This document shows, one piece after another, positions 1 to 7,331 of a stretch of DNA of 31,976 bases. The translations under genes were made by a program, and so were the position numbers. Position 1 is the stretch's first letter. Each line of letters begins with the position of its first letter. Origin of the DNA: Parvibaculum sp049671045 (GTDB taxonomy: Bacteria > Pseudomonadota > Alphaproteobacteria > Parvibaculales > Parvibaculaceae); assembly GCF_049671045.1 (NCBI RefSeq), contig NZ_JBATUH010000071.1, positions 1 to 31,976 of the forward strand, in the 5' to 3' direction. The notes below the pieces were generated by a model. The model did no database searches, was not told the DNA's origin, and was given only the letters and a program-made list of their open reading frames with translations.

Positions 1-44
1 GAATAGGTGCTTGCAAATTCGTACCAGAACTCGACGGCTGTCAT
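1..44 (-). CDS. 2-hydroxychromene-2-carboxylate isomerase-like protein, N-terminal fragment
   Basis: Only the first 14 codons lie in the window; the gene runs off the left edge. Read on the minus strand from the ATG at 44-42, the peptide is MTAVEFWYEFASTY. This resembles the opening beta strand and active-site turn of DsbA-fold 2-hydroxychromene-2-carboxylate isomerases, in which the conserved Ser after the first strand binds glutathione. A strong ribosome binding site (GGAGG about 7 bases upstream of the ATG) supports the start. The gene is divergent from argG, with about 136 bases between the two starts. Other DsbA-fold proteins share this opening, so the product is a recognition call on very little sequence. 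Confidence 0.6.
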   Translation of the reverse strand, partial: MTAVEFWYEFASTY

Positions 45-116
45 GCGGGAGCCTCCTCCAGTGCCATTACGGCAAATTGGGGATCGGCCCCGCCCATCAC
101 AAGTGGGGAGCGCCCC

Positions 117-144
117 TTGCCGCCGAACCGGATTTCCCTATGAT
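117..144 (+). promoter_or_regulatory. candidate sigma-70 promoter of argG
   Basis: A -35-like TTGCCG (117-122) and a -10-like TATGAT (139-144) are separated by 16 bases. They would start a leader of about 30 bases before the argG ATG at 181. Placement and boxes are good, but there is no experimental support. Confidence 0.45.
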
Positions 145-180
145 GCGCCGCAAAATCTACCCGCCCCGGAAGGTGATGCG

Positions 181-1410
181 ATGACCAGCGCGAAAGACGT
201 GAAGAAAGTTGTGCTTGCCTATTCGGGCGGCCTCGACACTTCGATCATTCTGAAATGGCTGCAGACGACCTATGGCTGCGAGGTCGTCACCTTCACGGCC
301 GATCTCGGCCAGGGCGAGGAGCTGGAGCCGGCGCGCAAGAAAGCCGAAATGCTCGGCATCAAGGAGATCTACATCGAGGATCTGCGCGAGACGTTCGTGC
401 GCGATTACGTCTTCCCGATGTTCCGCGCCAACGCGCTTTATGAGGGCGTCTATCTGCTCGGCACCTCGATCGCCCGGCCGCTCATCGCCCGCCGCCAGAT
501 CGAGATCGCGCGGGAAACGGGGGCGGATGCCGTCTGCCACGGCGCCACCGGCAAGGGCAACGATCAGGTCCGCTTCGAGCTTTCCTATTACGCGCTCAAT
601 CCCGAAATCAAGGTGATCGCGCCCTGGCGCGAATGGGACCTGACCTCGCGCACCAGGCTCATCGAATTCGCCGAAAAGCACCAGATTCCGATCGCCAAGG
701 ACAAGCGCGGCGAAGCGCCTTTCTCGGTCGACGCGAACCTCTTGCACACCTCGTCCGAAGGCAAGGTGCTGGAGGACCCATCCGAGGAAGCGCCCGCCTA
801 TGTCTATCAGCGCACCGTCTCGCCTGAAGATGCGCCGGACAAGCCGACCTATATCGAAGTGGGCTTCGAGAAGGGCGACGCCGTTTCCATCGACGGCGTG
901 AAGCTCTCGCCGGCCGCGCTTCTCACCAGGCTGAACGAGCTTGGCGGCCAGAACGGCATCGGCCGCCTCGACCTCGTGGAAAACCGCTTCGTCGGCATGA
1001 AGTCGCGTGGCGTCTACGAAACGCCGGGCGGCACCGTACTGCTCGCCGCCCATCGCGGCATCGAATCGATCACGCTCGACCGCGGCGCCATGCATCTGAA
1101 GGACGAACTGATGCCGCGCTACGCCGAACTCATCTATAATGGATTTTGGTGGAGCCCCGAGCGCGAGATGCTGCAGGCGCTGATCGACAAGAGCCAGGAA
1201 ATGGTGACCGGCAACGTGCGCCTGAAGCTCTACAAGGGCTCGGTTTCGGTCGTCGGCCGTTCGTCGCCCTATTCGCTCTATTCCATGGCCCATGTCACCT
1301 TCGAGGAGGACGCGGGCGCCTATGACCAGAAGGATGCTCAGGGCTTCATCAAGCTCAACGCCCTGAGGCTTCGTCTTCTCGCAGCACGCAACAAGCGGAT
1401 ACAGGGCTGA
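181..1410 (+). CDS. argG: argininosuccinate synthase
   Basis: Joins citrulline and aspartate using ATP to form argininosuccinate, the penultimate step of arginine synthesis in the cytoplasm. The product is 409 residues, normal for the family. The N-terminal PP-loop AYSGGLDTS (residues 13-21) binds ATP, and the conserved GATGKGNDQVRFE stretch near residue 122 is the other family signature. The frame is open back to position 7, but the start at 181 is chosen because the protein then begins just before the PP-loop and has GGAAGG 7 bases upstream. The extra upstream residues resemble no protein. The TGA overlaps the ATG of ppa by one base, so the two are probably co-transcribed and translationally coupled. 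Confidence 0.97.
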   Translation: MTSAKDVKKVVLAYSGGLDTSIILKWLQTTYGCEVVTFTADLGQGEELEPARKKAEMLGIKEIYIEDLRETFVRDYVFPMFRANALYEGVYLLGTSIARPLIARRQIEIARETGADAVCHGATGKGNDQVRFELSYYALNPEIKVIAPWREWDLTSRTRLIEFAEKHQIPIAKDKRGEAPFSVDANLLHTSSEGKVLEDPSEEAPAYVYQRTVSPEDAPDKPTYIEVGFEKGDAVSIDGVKLSPAALLTRLNELGGQNGIGRLDLVENRFVGMKSRGVYETPGGTVLLAAHRGIESITLDRGAMHLKDELMPRYAELIYNGFWWSPEREMLQALIDKSQEMVTGNVRLKLYKGSVSVVGRSSPYSLYSMAHVTFEEDAGAYDQKDAQGFIKLNALRLRLLAARNKRIQG

Positions 1411-1946
1411 TGCGCATAGAAGCAATTCCCGTCGGCAAGAACCCGCCTCACGACATCAACGTCATCATCGAGGTGCCGCATGGCGGCTATCCGGTGAAGT
1501 ACGAAATGGACAAGGCGTCGGGTACGCTCTTCGTCGATCGCTTCATGCACACGGCGATGCAGTATCCGGCGAATTACGGCTTCGTGCCGCACACCCTGTC
1601 CGACGATGGTGATCCGGTGGACGTGCTCGTCGTGAGCCGCATTCCGGTCGTCCCGGGCGCGGTCGTCCGTGTGCGCCCTATCGGCGTCCTGATGATGCAT
1701 GACGAGGCCGGACAGGACGAGAAGGTCCTTGCCGTGCCGGTCGAGAAGCTCAATCCCTACTACAAGAACGTCAAGAGCTACACGGACCTGCCGGAAATCC
1801 TCATCCAGCGCATCGCCCATTTCTTCGAGCACTACAAGGATCTCGAGGAAGGCAAATGGGTGCGGATCGAAGGCTGGCAGGGCCCCGAGGAGGCGGAGAA
1901 GATCATCCTCAAGGCGATCGAGGCCGCGAAGGCTGCCGAAGCCTGA
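1410..1946 (+). CDS. ppa: inorganic pyrophosphatase, class A
   Basis: Hydrolyses pyrophosphate to phosphate in the cytoplasm. That pulls forward pyrophosphate-releasing reactions, including that of the argininosuccinate synthase encoded directly upstream. At 178 residues it has the length of the hexameric bacterial enzyme. Every active-site residue I could align with E. coli PPase is present, shifted by one: Glu21, Lys30, Glu32, Arg44, Tyr52, Tyr56, and the metal-binding aspartates Asp66, Asp68 and Asp71 in the DDGDPVDV signature. The start overlaps the argG stop by one base. The stop codon falls inside a small palindrome shared with the convergent gene at 1959. Confidence 0.97.
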   Translation: MRIEAIPVGKNPPHDINVIIEVPHGGYPVKYEMDKASGTLFVDRFMHTAMQYPANYGFVPHTLSDDGDPVDVLVVSRIPVVPGAVVRVRPIGVLMMHDEAGQDEKVLAVPVEKLNPYYKNVKSYTDLPEILIQRIAHFFEHYKDLEEGKWVRIEGWQGPEEAEKIILKAIEAAKAAEA

Positions 1947-1961
1947 GGGAGGCCCCCCTCA
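1944..1961. terminator. small palindrome spanning two convergent stop codons
   Basis: TGAGGGAGGCCCCCCTCA forms a 6-bp stem (TGAGGG/CCCTCA) with a 6-base loop. The outer ends of the arms are the TGA stop codons of ppa (plus) and of the Tag-like gene (minus). It could be a minimal bidirectional terminator, but it lacks a U-tract on either side and may be coincidence. Confidence 0.3.
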
Positions 1962-2630
1962 CACGTCGATCGAGAAGCCGAGCGTGCGGCTGATCTCGGT
2001 GAAGGAACGCCCGCTTTCCTTCCGCCAGCGCTCGAACGCCGCCTGCACGGCCTCCATGGCCTTGCGGGAGGATGGCGGCTTGTCGATCACCTGCGCCTCG
2101 ATGAGAGCCGCGAGCACCGAGTCCGAAAGCACGAAGCTGTCGACGCCCTGAGAGCGCAGAAAATACTGCGCCGAGCGCCCGGAAAGCCGGCTGCCGCGCT
2201 TCTTCAGAAACTCCAGAAGCTCCAGATAGCGCTCCGGCGCGAAGGAGGCGAAGAAGGCTCCGGCCGAGCCATGCTCGCGCGCGAGCTCGACGATCAGGCG
2301 GGCATTCTCCACCGTCGCCCTGATCTTCGCCCCGTTGCGCACGATGCGCTTGTCGCTTGCGAGCCGCGCCATGTCGTCGCCCGAGTAGAAGGCGACGCGG
2401 TGCGGCTCGAAATGGTCGAAGGCTTCCTCGAAGCCCGGCCATTTCTCCTCGATCACCTTCCAGGAGAAGCCCGCCTGAAAGACGGCCCGCGTCATGGCGG
2501 CAAGCCAGCGATCGTCCGGTATTTTCCTAATGGCGGCGGAGGATCGGGGCTTTGCCAGCAGCTTTTCCAGCGCCGCCTCGCCACCGTGACGGCGCGCCGC
2601 GCGCGCATGGATCGTCTTGAAACTTTCCAT
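1959..2630 (-). CDS. divergent DNA-3-methyladenine glycosylase I (Tag)-like protein
   Basis: 223 residues resembling the helical core of 3-methyladenine DNA glycosylase I, which removes N3-methyladenine in base excision repair. The stretch QAGFSW (about residues 52-57), the following helix with FDHFEPHRVA, and RNGAKIRATVENAR (about 98-111) align well with Tag. Differences matter: the N-terminal RCxW and YHDxEWG parts of Tag are missing, there is no cysteine in the protein, so the zinc site cannot form, and the base-contacting Glu38 of E. coli Tag appears to be Ala. It may recognise another lesion or be inactive. Good ribosome binding site (GGAGG) before the ATG at 2630. It lies 76 bases downstream of the serine-hydrolase homologue and may belong to the same transcript. 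Confidence 0.75.
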   Translation of the reverse strand: MESFKTIHARAARRHGGEAALEKLLAKPRSSAAIRKIPDDRWLAAMTRAVFQAGFSWKVIEEKWPGFEEAFDHFEPHRVAFYSGDDMARLASDKRIVRNGAKIRATVENARLIVELAREHGSAGAFFASFAPERYLELLEFLKKRGSRLSGRSAQYFLRSQGVDSFVLSDSVLAALIEAQVIDKPPSSRKAMEAVQAAFERWRKESGRSFTEISRTLGFSIDV

Positions 2631-2706
2631 CTCCGCCTCCCTTCTGTCCGATCATAGCGCCGCCGGCCGATCACGCCCATAAGGCCGCAAGCGGAGCATC
2701 GGGCCG

Positions 2707-4191
2707 TCAGGGCAGCGTCCAGCTTCCGTTGAGGCCGAAGACATTGCGCGCCACGTCCTGCGCCAGCGCGCTCCCCTCCCGGCTGTTGGTGAGCACGATG
2801 ACGCCCGCGCGCCGCGCCGGGTCCATGACCATGAGGCTTTCAAAGCCCATGCGCGATCCGCGCGCCCAGAGCGTCTCGCCCGAGGCATCCGTCCTGATGC
2901 CGATGCCGAGCCCCCAGCCATAGGGCGGCTCGACCTCGACGCGCTCGGCGAGCATGCGCGCCCGCAACGCCTCGCCCACCCCCTTGCCGTCCAAGAAGCC
3001 GATCATGAAATGCGCCATGTCGCCCGCATTGGTGCGGAAGGAGCGCGCGACATTGGGCGCGCTGTCGAGGCCGAGCCGCGAAAAGCGCGGCACGCCGAGC
3101 ATCCATTCGAAGAAGAGAAGGCTGATCGCGAAGGCGAGCGCGAGCGAGTAGCCGAGCGCCGCTCCCTCCGACGCTTCGCGCCCGCGCGAGATGACGCCGT
3201 CGCGCGAACTGATGACCCCGACGAGCTGGAAGATGTAATAGATCACGCCGCCGAGAAAACCGACTGCGAGCGCATAGGCGACAGATGTGGCGATGACGAA
3301 GGCGCCATGTGCAAGGCCGAGCCCGTACCAGACCACGGAGACGGCGAAGACGAGACCGGCCGTCAGCGGCCACAGAAGATCGCCCGGCTCGATCCGGCGC
3401 TGCAGGCCGAAGCGCACCACGCCCCAGACGAGCGCGAGCACGAGAAGCGCCGAGGCGCCGAAAGGCACATAGAAGAGAAGCACCGGAAAGCTCAGTGGCA
3501 CATAGCCGCGCGCGAGGTTTGCCCGATCGGCGGCGCGAATGACGAAGCCGGAACTCTCCATGCCCAGGGGCTCGAAGACCCGCTTCGACATGAGTTCGCC
3601 GATGCGCTCGCCGGAAACAGCTTCCATCACATGCTGGAGATAGAGAAAGCCGACGGCCGAATGCGAGAAGCGCGTGCCGGGGGCAAAGCGCGTCGAGCGC
3701 CCCGGATGGGCGGCATTGTCGGGCAGCCCGGATGTGTGCGTCAGAACCTGGCGCAGCGTGACGAGCCTGTTGTCGTCGGCGTTCCTGAGCCATGGCTTTG
3801 CGAGATCGCGCGAGAGCGGCGCATCGAGAAAGAGAAGCTTGTCCTGAACGAGCCCGAGCGCGGCATAGGCCGCCACCGTCTCGCCGATCTCGCCCGCCTC
3901 GAAAAGAGTGGCAGGCGTCACCGGCGCGTCCGACCCCCTGTCCGCCTTGCCGAAGGTCGCCGAATAGATGATCGCGCCGTCCGAAACGATGGCGACGCTC
4001 GCGCCCGGCACGTCGAGCCGCTTCATCCGCTCCGGCACGAAGATGCCGAGCGCGCGGACCATCTCCTCGCGCGGCCATGCGAGCATCCCGCCGGCTGAGC
4101 GCTGATCTTCCGCGAACGCCGGATGGAAGGCCGCGCCAAGCATCGTCATCGCCGCGAGCAGGGCGGAAAGGATGAAGCGCGCCCTCGTCAC
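2707..4191 (-). CDS. membrane-spanning serine-hydrolase (beta-lactamase) family protein with substituted active site
   Basis: 494 residues, starting at a GTG (4191-4189) that overlaps the stop of the aldo/keto reductase as GTGA; the frame extends further upstream but only as a shadow of that gene. A signal peptide (about 1-27, AFA cut) leads into a class C beta-lactamase/esterase-like fold: LDVPGASVAIV, the HTSGLP motif (152-157) and FEPLGM are clear. Catalytic motifs are not: the SxxK position reads E101-I-G-E104, the YxN position reads H177-S-A179, and the late HTG/KTG motif reads GSRMG (445-449). Between GY (230) and the AGDMAHFM motif (389-396) sit about four hydrophobic helices (roughly 231-258, 274-295, 297-325, 345-363). 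Likely a membrane-bound pseudo-hydrolase with a binding or structural role, rather than a beta-lactamase. Confidence 0.85.
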   Translation of the reverse strand: MTRARFILSALLAAMTMLGAAFHPAFAEDQRSAGGMLAWPREEMVRALGIFVPERMKRLDVPGASVAIVSDGAIIYSATFGKADRGSDAPVTPATLFEAGEIGETVAAYAALGLVQDKLLFLDAPLSRDLAKPWLRNADDNRLVTLRQVLTHTSGLPDNAAHPGRSTRFAPGTRFSHSAVGFLYLQHVMEAVSGERIGELMSKRVFEPLGMESSGFVIRAADRANLARGYVPLSFPVLLFYVPFGASALLVLALVWGVVRFGLQRRIEPGDLLWPLTAGLVFAVSVVWYGLGLAHGAFVIATSVAYALAVGFLGGVIYYIFQLVGVISSRDGVISRGREASEGAALGYSLALAFAISLLFFEWMLGVPRFSRLGLDSAPNVARSFRTNAGDMAHFMIGFLDGKGVGEALRARMLAERVEVEPPYGWGLGIGIRTDASGETLWARGSRMGFESLMVMDPARRAGVIVLTNSREGSALAQDVARNVFGLNGSWTLP

Positions 4192-5198
4192 AGAGGCGCA
4201 TCCAGCGGAATGCGCGGCACCTGCCGCCTGAGACCGAGCGCATCGATCCGTTGCACGGTTTCGGCGTCGAGCGGGCCTTTCGCCTCGGCATCGAGAACAT
4301 CCTCGAGCTCGCGGCGGTTCTTGACGCCGATGACGAGCGTGTCGACGCCTTCGATGGCGAGCGCATAGCGATGCGCGAGATGCGCCGGCTCCTCGCCGAG
4401 TTCGGCGGCAAGCGCGCGGAAGGGCGCCGCCTTGCGATAGTCCTGCATTTCGGGATCGTCGGCGGCAAGTGGCCGGTCGAGCGCCGCCGTCAGCGCGCCG
4501 GCCTGCACCGCGCGGATGCCCATGACGCCGACACCGTTGTTCCTCGCGGTGCGGATGATGTTGCGCGGCTCCGGCGGCTCCTGATAGCGCCTCATGCCGC
4601 CCGCGGAATCGAGCAGATTGGCGACCGCCTGCACGACGGCGGGTTTGGGCTCGCCACGCATGGCCTCCATGATCGAGCGCGGCAGGCCGGTGCCCGTGAT
4701 CCCCCAGGCGCCGATGAGCCCCTTCGCCTTCAGCCGCTCGAAGGCCGGTATCACCTCGCCCGTATAGACCGCCCATGAAACGGCCGCCCGCTCATGCATC
4801 TCGGGCGCGCCTTCATAGACATAGCTGTCGGGATGGATATTGGAATGCAGGAAGAAGATATCCGCCTGCTCGCGCCTCAGCGTCGCAAGGCTGCGAAGGA
4901 GCGAGGCTTCGAGCCGGGCGGCAATGTCGCCGAAGTGGCGGGCGCCGATCATGCATTTCGTTGTCACGCGCAGATGGGACGGCCAGTTCCCCTCGAATGC
5001 AGCGCCGACAACTGCCTCCGCCTCGCCCCGGCCGTAAAGCGGCGCGAGATCGAGAAGCGTGATGCCGCGATCGACGGCGAGCTTCACCGTGGCGATCGCC
5101 TCCTCGCGCGTCGTTGGACCCCAGATCTGGCCGAGACCGCCGCCGCCCAGCGTCAGCGCGCTCACCGGCCACAGCGCTCCCAGTTCGCGCGTCTCCAT
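4188..5198 (-). CDS. aldo/keto reductase
   Basis: 336-residue TIM-barrel NAD(P)H-dependent oxidoreductase. The family tetrad can be read directly: Asp50 and Tyr55 in LLDLAPLYG, Lys81 in VTTK, and His118 in FFLHS. The start has GITLLDLAPLYG at the usual place and lies 13 bases after folD, so it is probably read from the folD promoter. The C-terminal part carries the usual GIKNRxEL-like segment (here IGVKNRREL), which binds the cofactor phosphate. The substrate cannot be told from the sequence; close relatives act on sugars, pyridoxal or small aldehydes. The stop overlaps the GTG start of the next gene, implying translational coupling. Confidence 0.92.
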   Translation of the reverse strand: METRELGALWPVSALTLGGGGLGQIWGPTTREEAIATVKLAVDRGITLLDLAPLYGRGEAEAVVGAAFEGNWPSHLRVTTKCMIGARHFGDIAARLEASLLRSLATLRREQADIFFLHSNIHPDSYVYEGAPEMHERAAVSWAVYTGEVIPAFERLKAKGLIGAWGITGTGLPRSIMEAMRGEPKPAVVQAVANLLDSAGGMRRYQEPPEPRNIIRTARNNGVGVMGIRAVQAGALTAALDRPLAADDPEMQDYRKAAPFRALAAELGEEPAHLAHRYALAIEGVDTLVIGVKNRRELEDVLDAEAKGPLDAETVQRIDALGLRRQVPRIPLDAPL

Positions 5199-5211
5199 CC
5201 GTCAGTCCCCG

Positions 5212-6135
5212 TCAGAAATCATCCGGCAGCGCCAGCCCGTGCTGGCGGCACGCCGCGATGACCGTGTTCCTGAGAAGGCAGGCGACCGTCATGAGCCCCA
5301 CCCCGCCCGGCACCGGCGTGATCCAGCCCGCGACCTTCGCTGCCTCGTCGAAGGCGACGTCGCCGACGAGCCGCGTCTTGCCCTCGCCCTTTTCGGGCGC
5401 GGGAATGCGGTTGATGCCGACATCAATGACGATGGCGCCGGGCTTCACCCAGTCGCCGCGCACCATATTGGGCCTGCCGACGGCGGCGACGAGAATATCG
5501 GCCTCGCGCGCAAGCGCGGGCAGATCGCGCGAGCGGCTATGGGCGATCGTCACGGTGCAGTTTTCCCTGAGCAGAAGCTGGGCGACCGGCTTGCCGACGA
5601 GATTGGAGCGCCCGATCACCACCGCATGAAGCCCGTCGAGCGGCCCGCCGACGGCGCGCTTCGCCATGAGGAGGCAGCCCTCGGGCGTCGCCGGTACCAT
5701 GGCGGGGAGCCCGCTTGCAAGCCGCCCCGCATTGAGCGGGTGGAGCCCGTCCGCATCCTTCACGGGATCGATCGCGTCGATCACCGCCTGCTGGCTGATA
5801 TGGTCCGGAACCGGAAACTGCACCAGAAATCCGTGAACGTCCCCGTCGGCGTTCAGCTCACGAACCTTGGCAAGAAGCGCCTCCTGCGAAGTCTCGGCCG
5901 GGAGGCGGTATTCATAGGAATTCATCCCCGTCTCGCGCGTCGCTATCCCCTTGTTGCGGACATAGACCTCACTCGCCGGATCGTTGCCGACCAGCACCAC
6001 GGCAAGCCCGGGCGTGAGCCCATGCTCGCGCTTGAGCCGCTGAACCTCCGCGGCGACCCGCGTCTTGAGAGCGGTCGCGCTGGTCTTGCCGTCCAGTATG
6101 TTGTCTGCGGGCAGTCGGGATGGGGAATTGGACAT
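5212..6135 (-). CDS. folD: bifunctional methylenetetrahydrofolate dehydrogenase/cyclohydrolase
   Basis: Interconverts 5,10-methylene-, methenyl- and 10-formyl-tetrahydrofolate with NADP, feeding purine and formyl-Met synthesis in the cytoplasm. At 307 residues it is the expected length. Visible landmarks are the catalytic YVRNK (Tyr58, Lys62), VQFPVP, DADGLHP, the NADP-binding GRSNLVGKP loop and the closing TPVPGGVG signature, followed here by Leu where Pro is usual. The ATG at 6135 is chosen because the upstream residues look random and a promoter (6247-6275) lies between. It heads a probable operon with the aldo/keto reductase, the serine-hydrolase homologue and perhaps the Tag-like gene. 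Confidence 0.96.
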   Translation of the reverse strand: MSNSPSRLPADNILDGKTSATALKTRVAAEVQRLKREHGLTPGLAVVLVGNDPASEVYVRNKGIATRETGMNSYEYRLPAETSQEALLAKVRELNADGDVHGFLVQFPVPDHISQQAVIDAIDPVKDADGLHPLNAGRLASGLPAMVPATPEGCLLMAKRAVGGPLDGLHAVVIGRSNLVGKPVAQLLLRENCTVTIAHSRSRDLPALAREADILVAAVGRPNMVRGDWVKPGAIVIDVGINRIPAPEKGEGKTRLVGDVAFDEAAKVAGWITPVPGGVGLMTVACLLRNTVIAACRQHGLALPDDF

Positions 6136-6246
6136 GGAGGCGCCTCGATCGAGAGTGGAATGCCCAGGCGCGCGGCGGGTCCGTCCCTGCGCTTCCCGGT
6201 GGTCAGGTCCACCTCGCATCGCCAGTCACGCAAGGAATGGGCCCGC

Positions 6247-6275
6247 ATAATAAGGAGGGTGCGCGCGCTCCGCAA
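6247..6275 (-). promoter_or_regulatory. candidate sigma-70 promoter of the folD operon
   Basis: On the minus strand a -35 TTGCGG (6275-6270) and a -10 TATTAT (6252-6247) are separated by exactly 17 bases, in the 197-base gap between DUF167 and folD. The leader to the folD ATG would be about 105 bases. Confidence 0.55.
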
Positions 6276-6332
6276 TTCCCGCGGATGGGAAGCCTGCACC
6301 CGGCTGGACCCGATTGTCCCAGAGATATTGTC

Positions 6333-6653
6333 TCAGGCGAGCGCCTCGAACCAGGCGGCGATCCGCGCCCCGGCATCCGCGCCGTGAACGACGACAGTCT
6401 TTACCCGGCCGGTCTCGCCCGCGGCGATCTCCAAGGCGCTCGGCGGAAGGCCCCATGCCTTGGCAAGGAGCTTCACCACGGCGGCGTTGGCCTTGCCCTT
6501 TTCGGGGACCTCCTTGACCCGGACGCGAAGGAAACTCCGCCCGTCGGCATCGGTCCCGAGCCCGTCGATCTGGCTCGCCCCGCCCTTCGGCGTGACCCTG
6601 ATGGCGACGGCCACCGCGTCGCCAAGCGTCCGCAAAGGCAGGGAGGGCGCCAT
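6333..6653 (-). CDS. DUF167 (YggU) family protein
   Basis: 106 residues matching the small alpha/beta DUF167 family: VAIRVTPKGGASQIDG near the N-terminus, then LRVRVKEVPEKGKANAAVV and the C-terminal IAAGETGRVKTV. The family role is unknown. The start at 6653 (ATG preceded by GGGCGGG) gives the usual length and lies 8 bases after the yggT stop; the frame continues upstream only as a shadow of yggT. yggT followed by DUF167 is a familiar pairing in Proteobacteria, so the two probably form one transcript. Confidence 0.9.
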   Translation of the reverse strand: MAPSLPLRTLGDAVAVAIRVTPKGGASQIDGLGTDADGRSFLRVRVKEVPEKGKANAAVVKLLAKAWGLPPSALEIAAGETGRVKTVVVHGADAGARIAAWFEALA

Positions 6654-6661
6654 CCCGCCCG

Positions 6662-6958
6662 TCAGAAGCCCGTCTGGAGGGAACCGTAGACTTCCCAGAT
6701 CAGGTTCTGGACGAAGAACAGCAGGAGCAGCAGCACGACCGGGGAAATGTCGATCCCGCCGAGATCCGGCAGAATGCGCCGGATCGGCGCCAGCACCGGC
6801 TCGGTCACCCGGTAGAGCACGTCGACCACCGTGTAGATGAAGCGGTTCTGCGTATTGACCACATTGAAGGCGATGAGCCAGCTCAGCACCGCGCTGGCGA
6901 TGATCACATAGATATAGAGCTGGATGACCTGGGTGATCAGGATGAGAAGGGATTGCAT
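6662..6958 (-). CDS. YggT family membrane protein
   Basis: 98 residues with two hydrophobic segments (about 3-27 and 66-88) flanking the family signature RFIYTVVDVLYRVTEPVLAP-like loop and IRRILPDLGGIDISP. Inner-membrane protein; members have been linked to osmotic or ion stress and to cell division or plastid nucleoid functions, but the biochemical role is unsettled. The start at 6958 (MQSLLILI) is preferred to an earlier in-frame ATG because it places the first helix at the N-terminus. Followed after 8 bases by DUF167. Confidence 0.9.
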   Translation of the reverse strand: MQSLLILITQVIQLYIYVIIASAVLSWLIAFNVVNTQNRFIYTVVDVLYRVTEPVLAPIRRILPDLGGIDISPVVLLLLLFFVQNLIWEVYGSLQTGF

Positions 6959-7157
6959 GGGCCTCTGCTTTTGCGAGCCTTGAATACGGAACCTTGCGGG
7001 CGGCATGGGCAGAACGCCGCCGGACCGCGCACCGTCCGGGTTTCAGATGTAAAGGGCGCGGCCGCGGCATTCAAGCCGCTTCGGCGCGCCCCGCCCGCCA
7101 TCCCCGGCCCGGCGCCCCGGGGCGCCGATCTTTGACGCCCGCCCCTCGAGCGATCTC

Positions 7158-7186
7158 TTGACACATTCGCGCGCGCCCCCTAAAGA
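7158..7186 (+). promoter_or_regulatory. promoter of tRNA-Ala
   Basis: A perfect -35 TTGACA (7158-7163), a 17-base spacer and a -10 TAAAGA (7181-7186) stand 13 bases before the mature tRNA 5' end. This is the best promoter match in the window. The preceding 199 bases (6959-7157) hold no gene that I can see. Confidence 0.7.
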
Positions 7187-7199
7187 ACCGGCTCTATCC

Positions 7200-7275
7200 G
7201 GGGCCGTAGCTCAGTTGGGAGAGCGCCTCGTTCGCAATGAGGAGGTCAGCGGTTCGATCCCGCTCGGCTCCACCA
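7200..7275 (+). tRNA. tRNA-Ala (anticodon CGC)
   Basis: A complete 76-base cloverleaf with encoded CCA. The acceptor stem GGGGCCG/CGGCTCC contains the G3-U70 pair that is the identity element of alanine tRNA. The D arm is GCTC...GAGC, the anticodon stem CCTCG/TGAGG carries loop TTCGCAA, and the T arm is AGCGG-TTCGATC-CCGCT. The CGC anticodon reads GCG codons, which fits a high-GC genome. Confidence 0.97.
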
Positions 7276-7303
7276 TTTCCCGGAAAAGAGACTGGCCGAT
7301 CGT

Positions 7304-7325
7304 CCGCCGGCGCGGCCCCCGGCGG
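7304..7325 (-). terminator. possible hairpin terminator between tRNA-Ala and the dehydrogenase-like gene
   Basis: CCGCCGG (7304-7310) and CCGGCGG (7319-7325) form a 7-bp GC stem with an 8-base loop, 6 bases beyond the stop of the minus-strand gene and 28 beyond the tRNA. There is no U-tract on either strand, so termination is uncertain. Confidence 0.3.
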
Positions 7326-7331
7326 GCACCC

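Noticed and set aside
7..180. N-terminal extension of argininosuccinate synthase
   Set aside because: The 58 residues are unlike any ArgG, cover the promoter and lack a ribosome binding site; ATG 181 has one.
157..1425. A 422-codon open frame antisense to argG
   Set aside because: Shadow of a conserved gene; no recognisable motif.
2707..4191. A functional beta-lactamase resistance gene
   Set aside because: The nucleophile Ser, Lys and the YxN residues are all replaced, so beta-lactam hydrolysis is not supported.
4192..4776. N-terminal extension of the serine-hydrolase homologue
   Set aside because: The frame is open back to 4776 but this part is an out-of-frame reading of the aldo/keto reductase; the signal peptide begins at GTG 4191.
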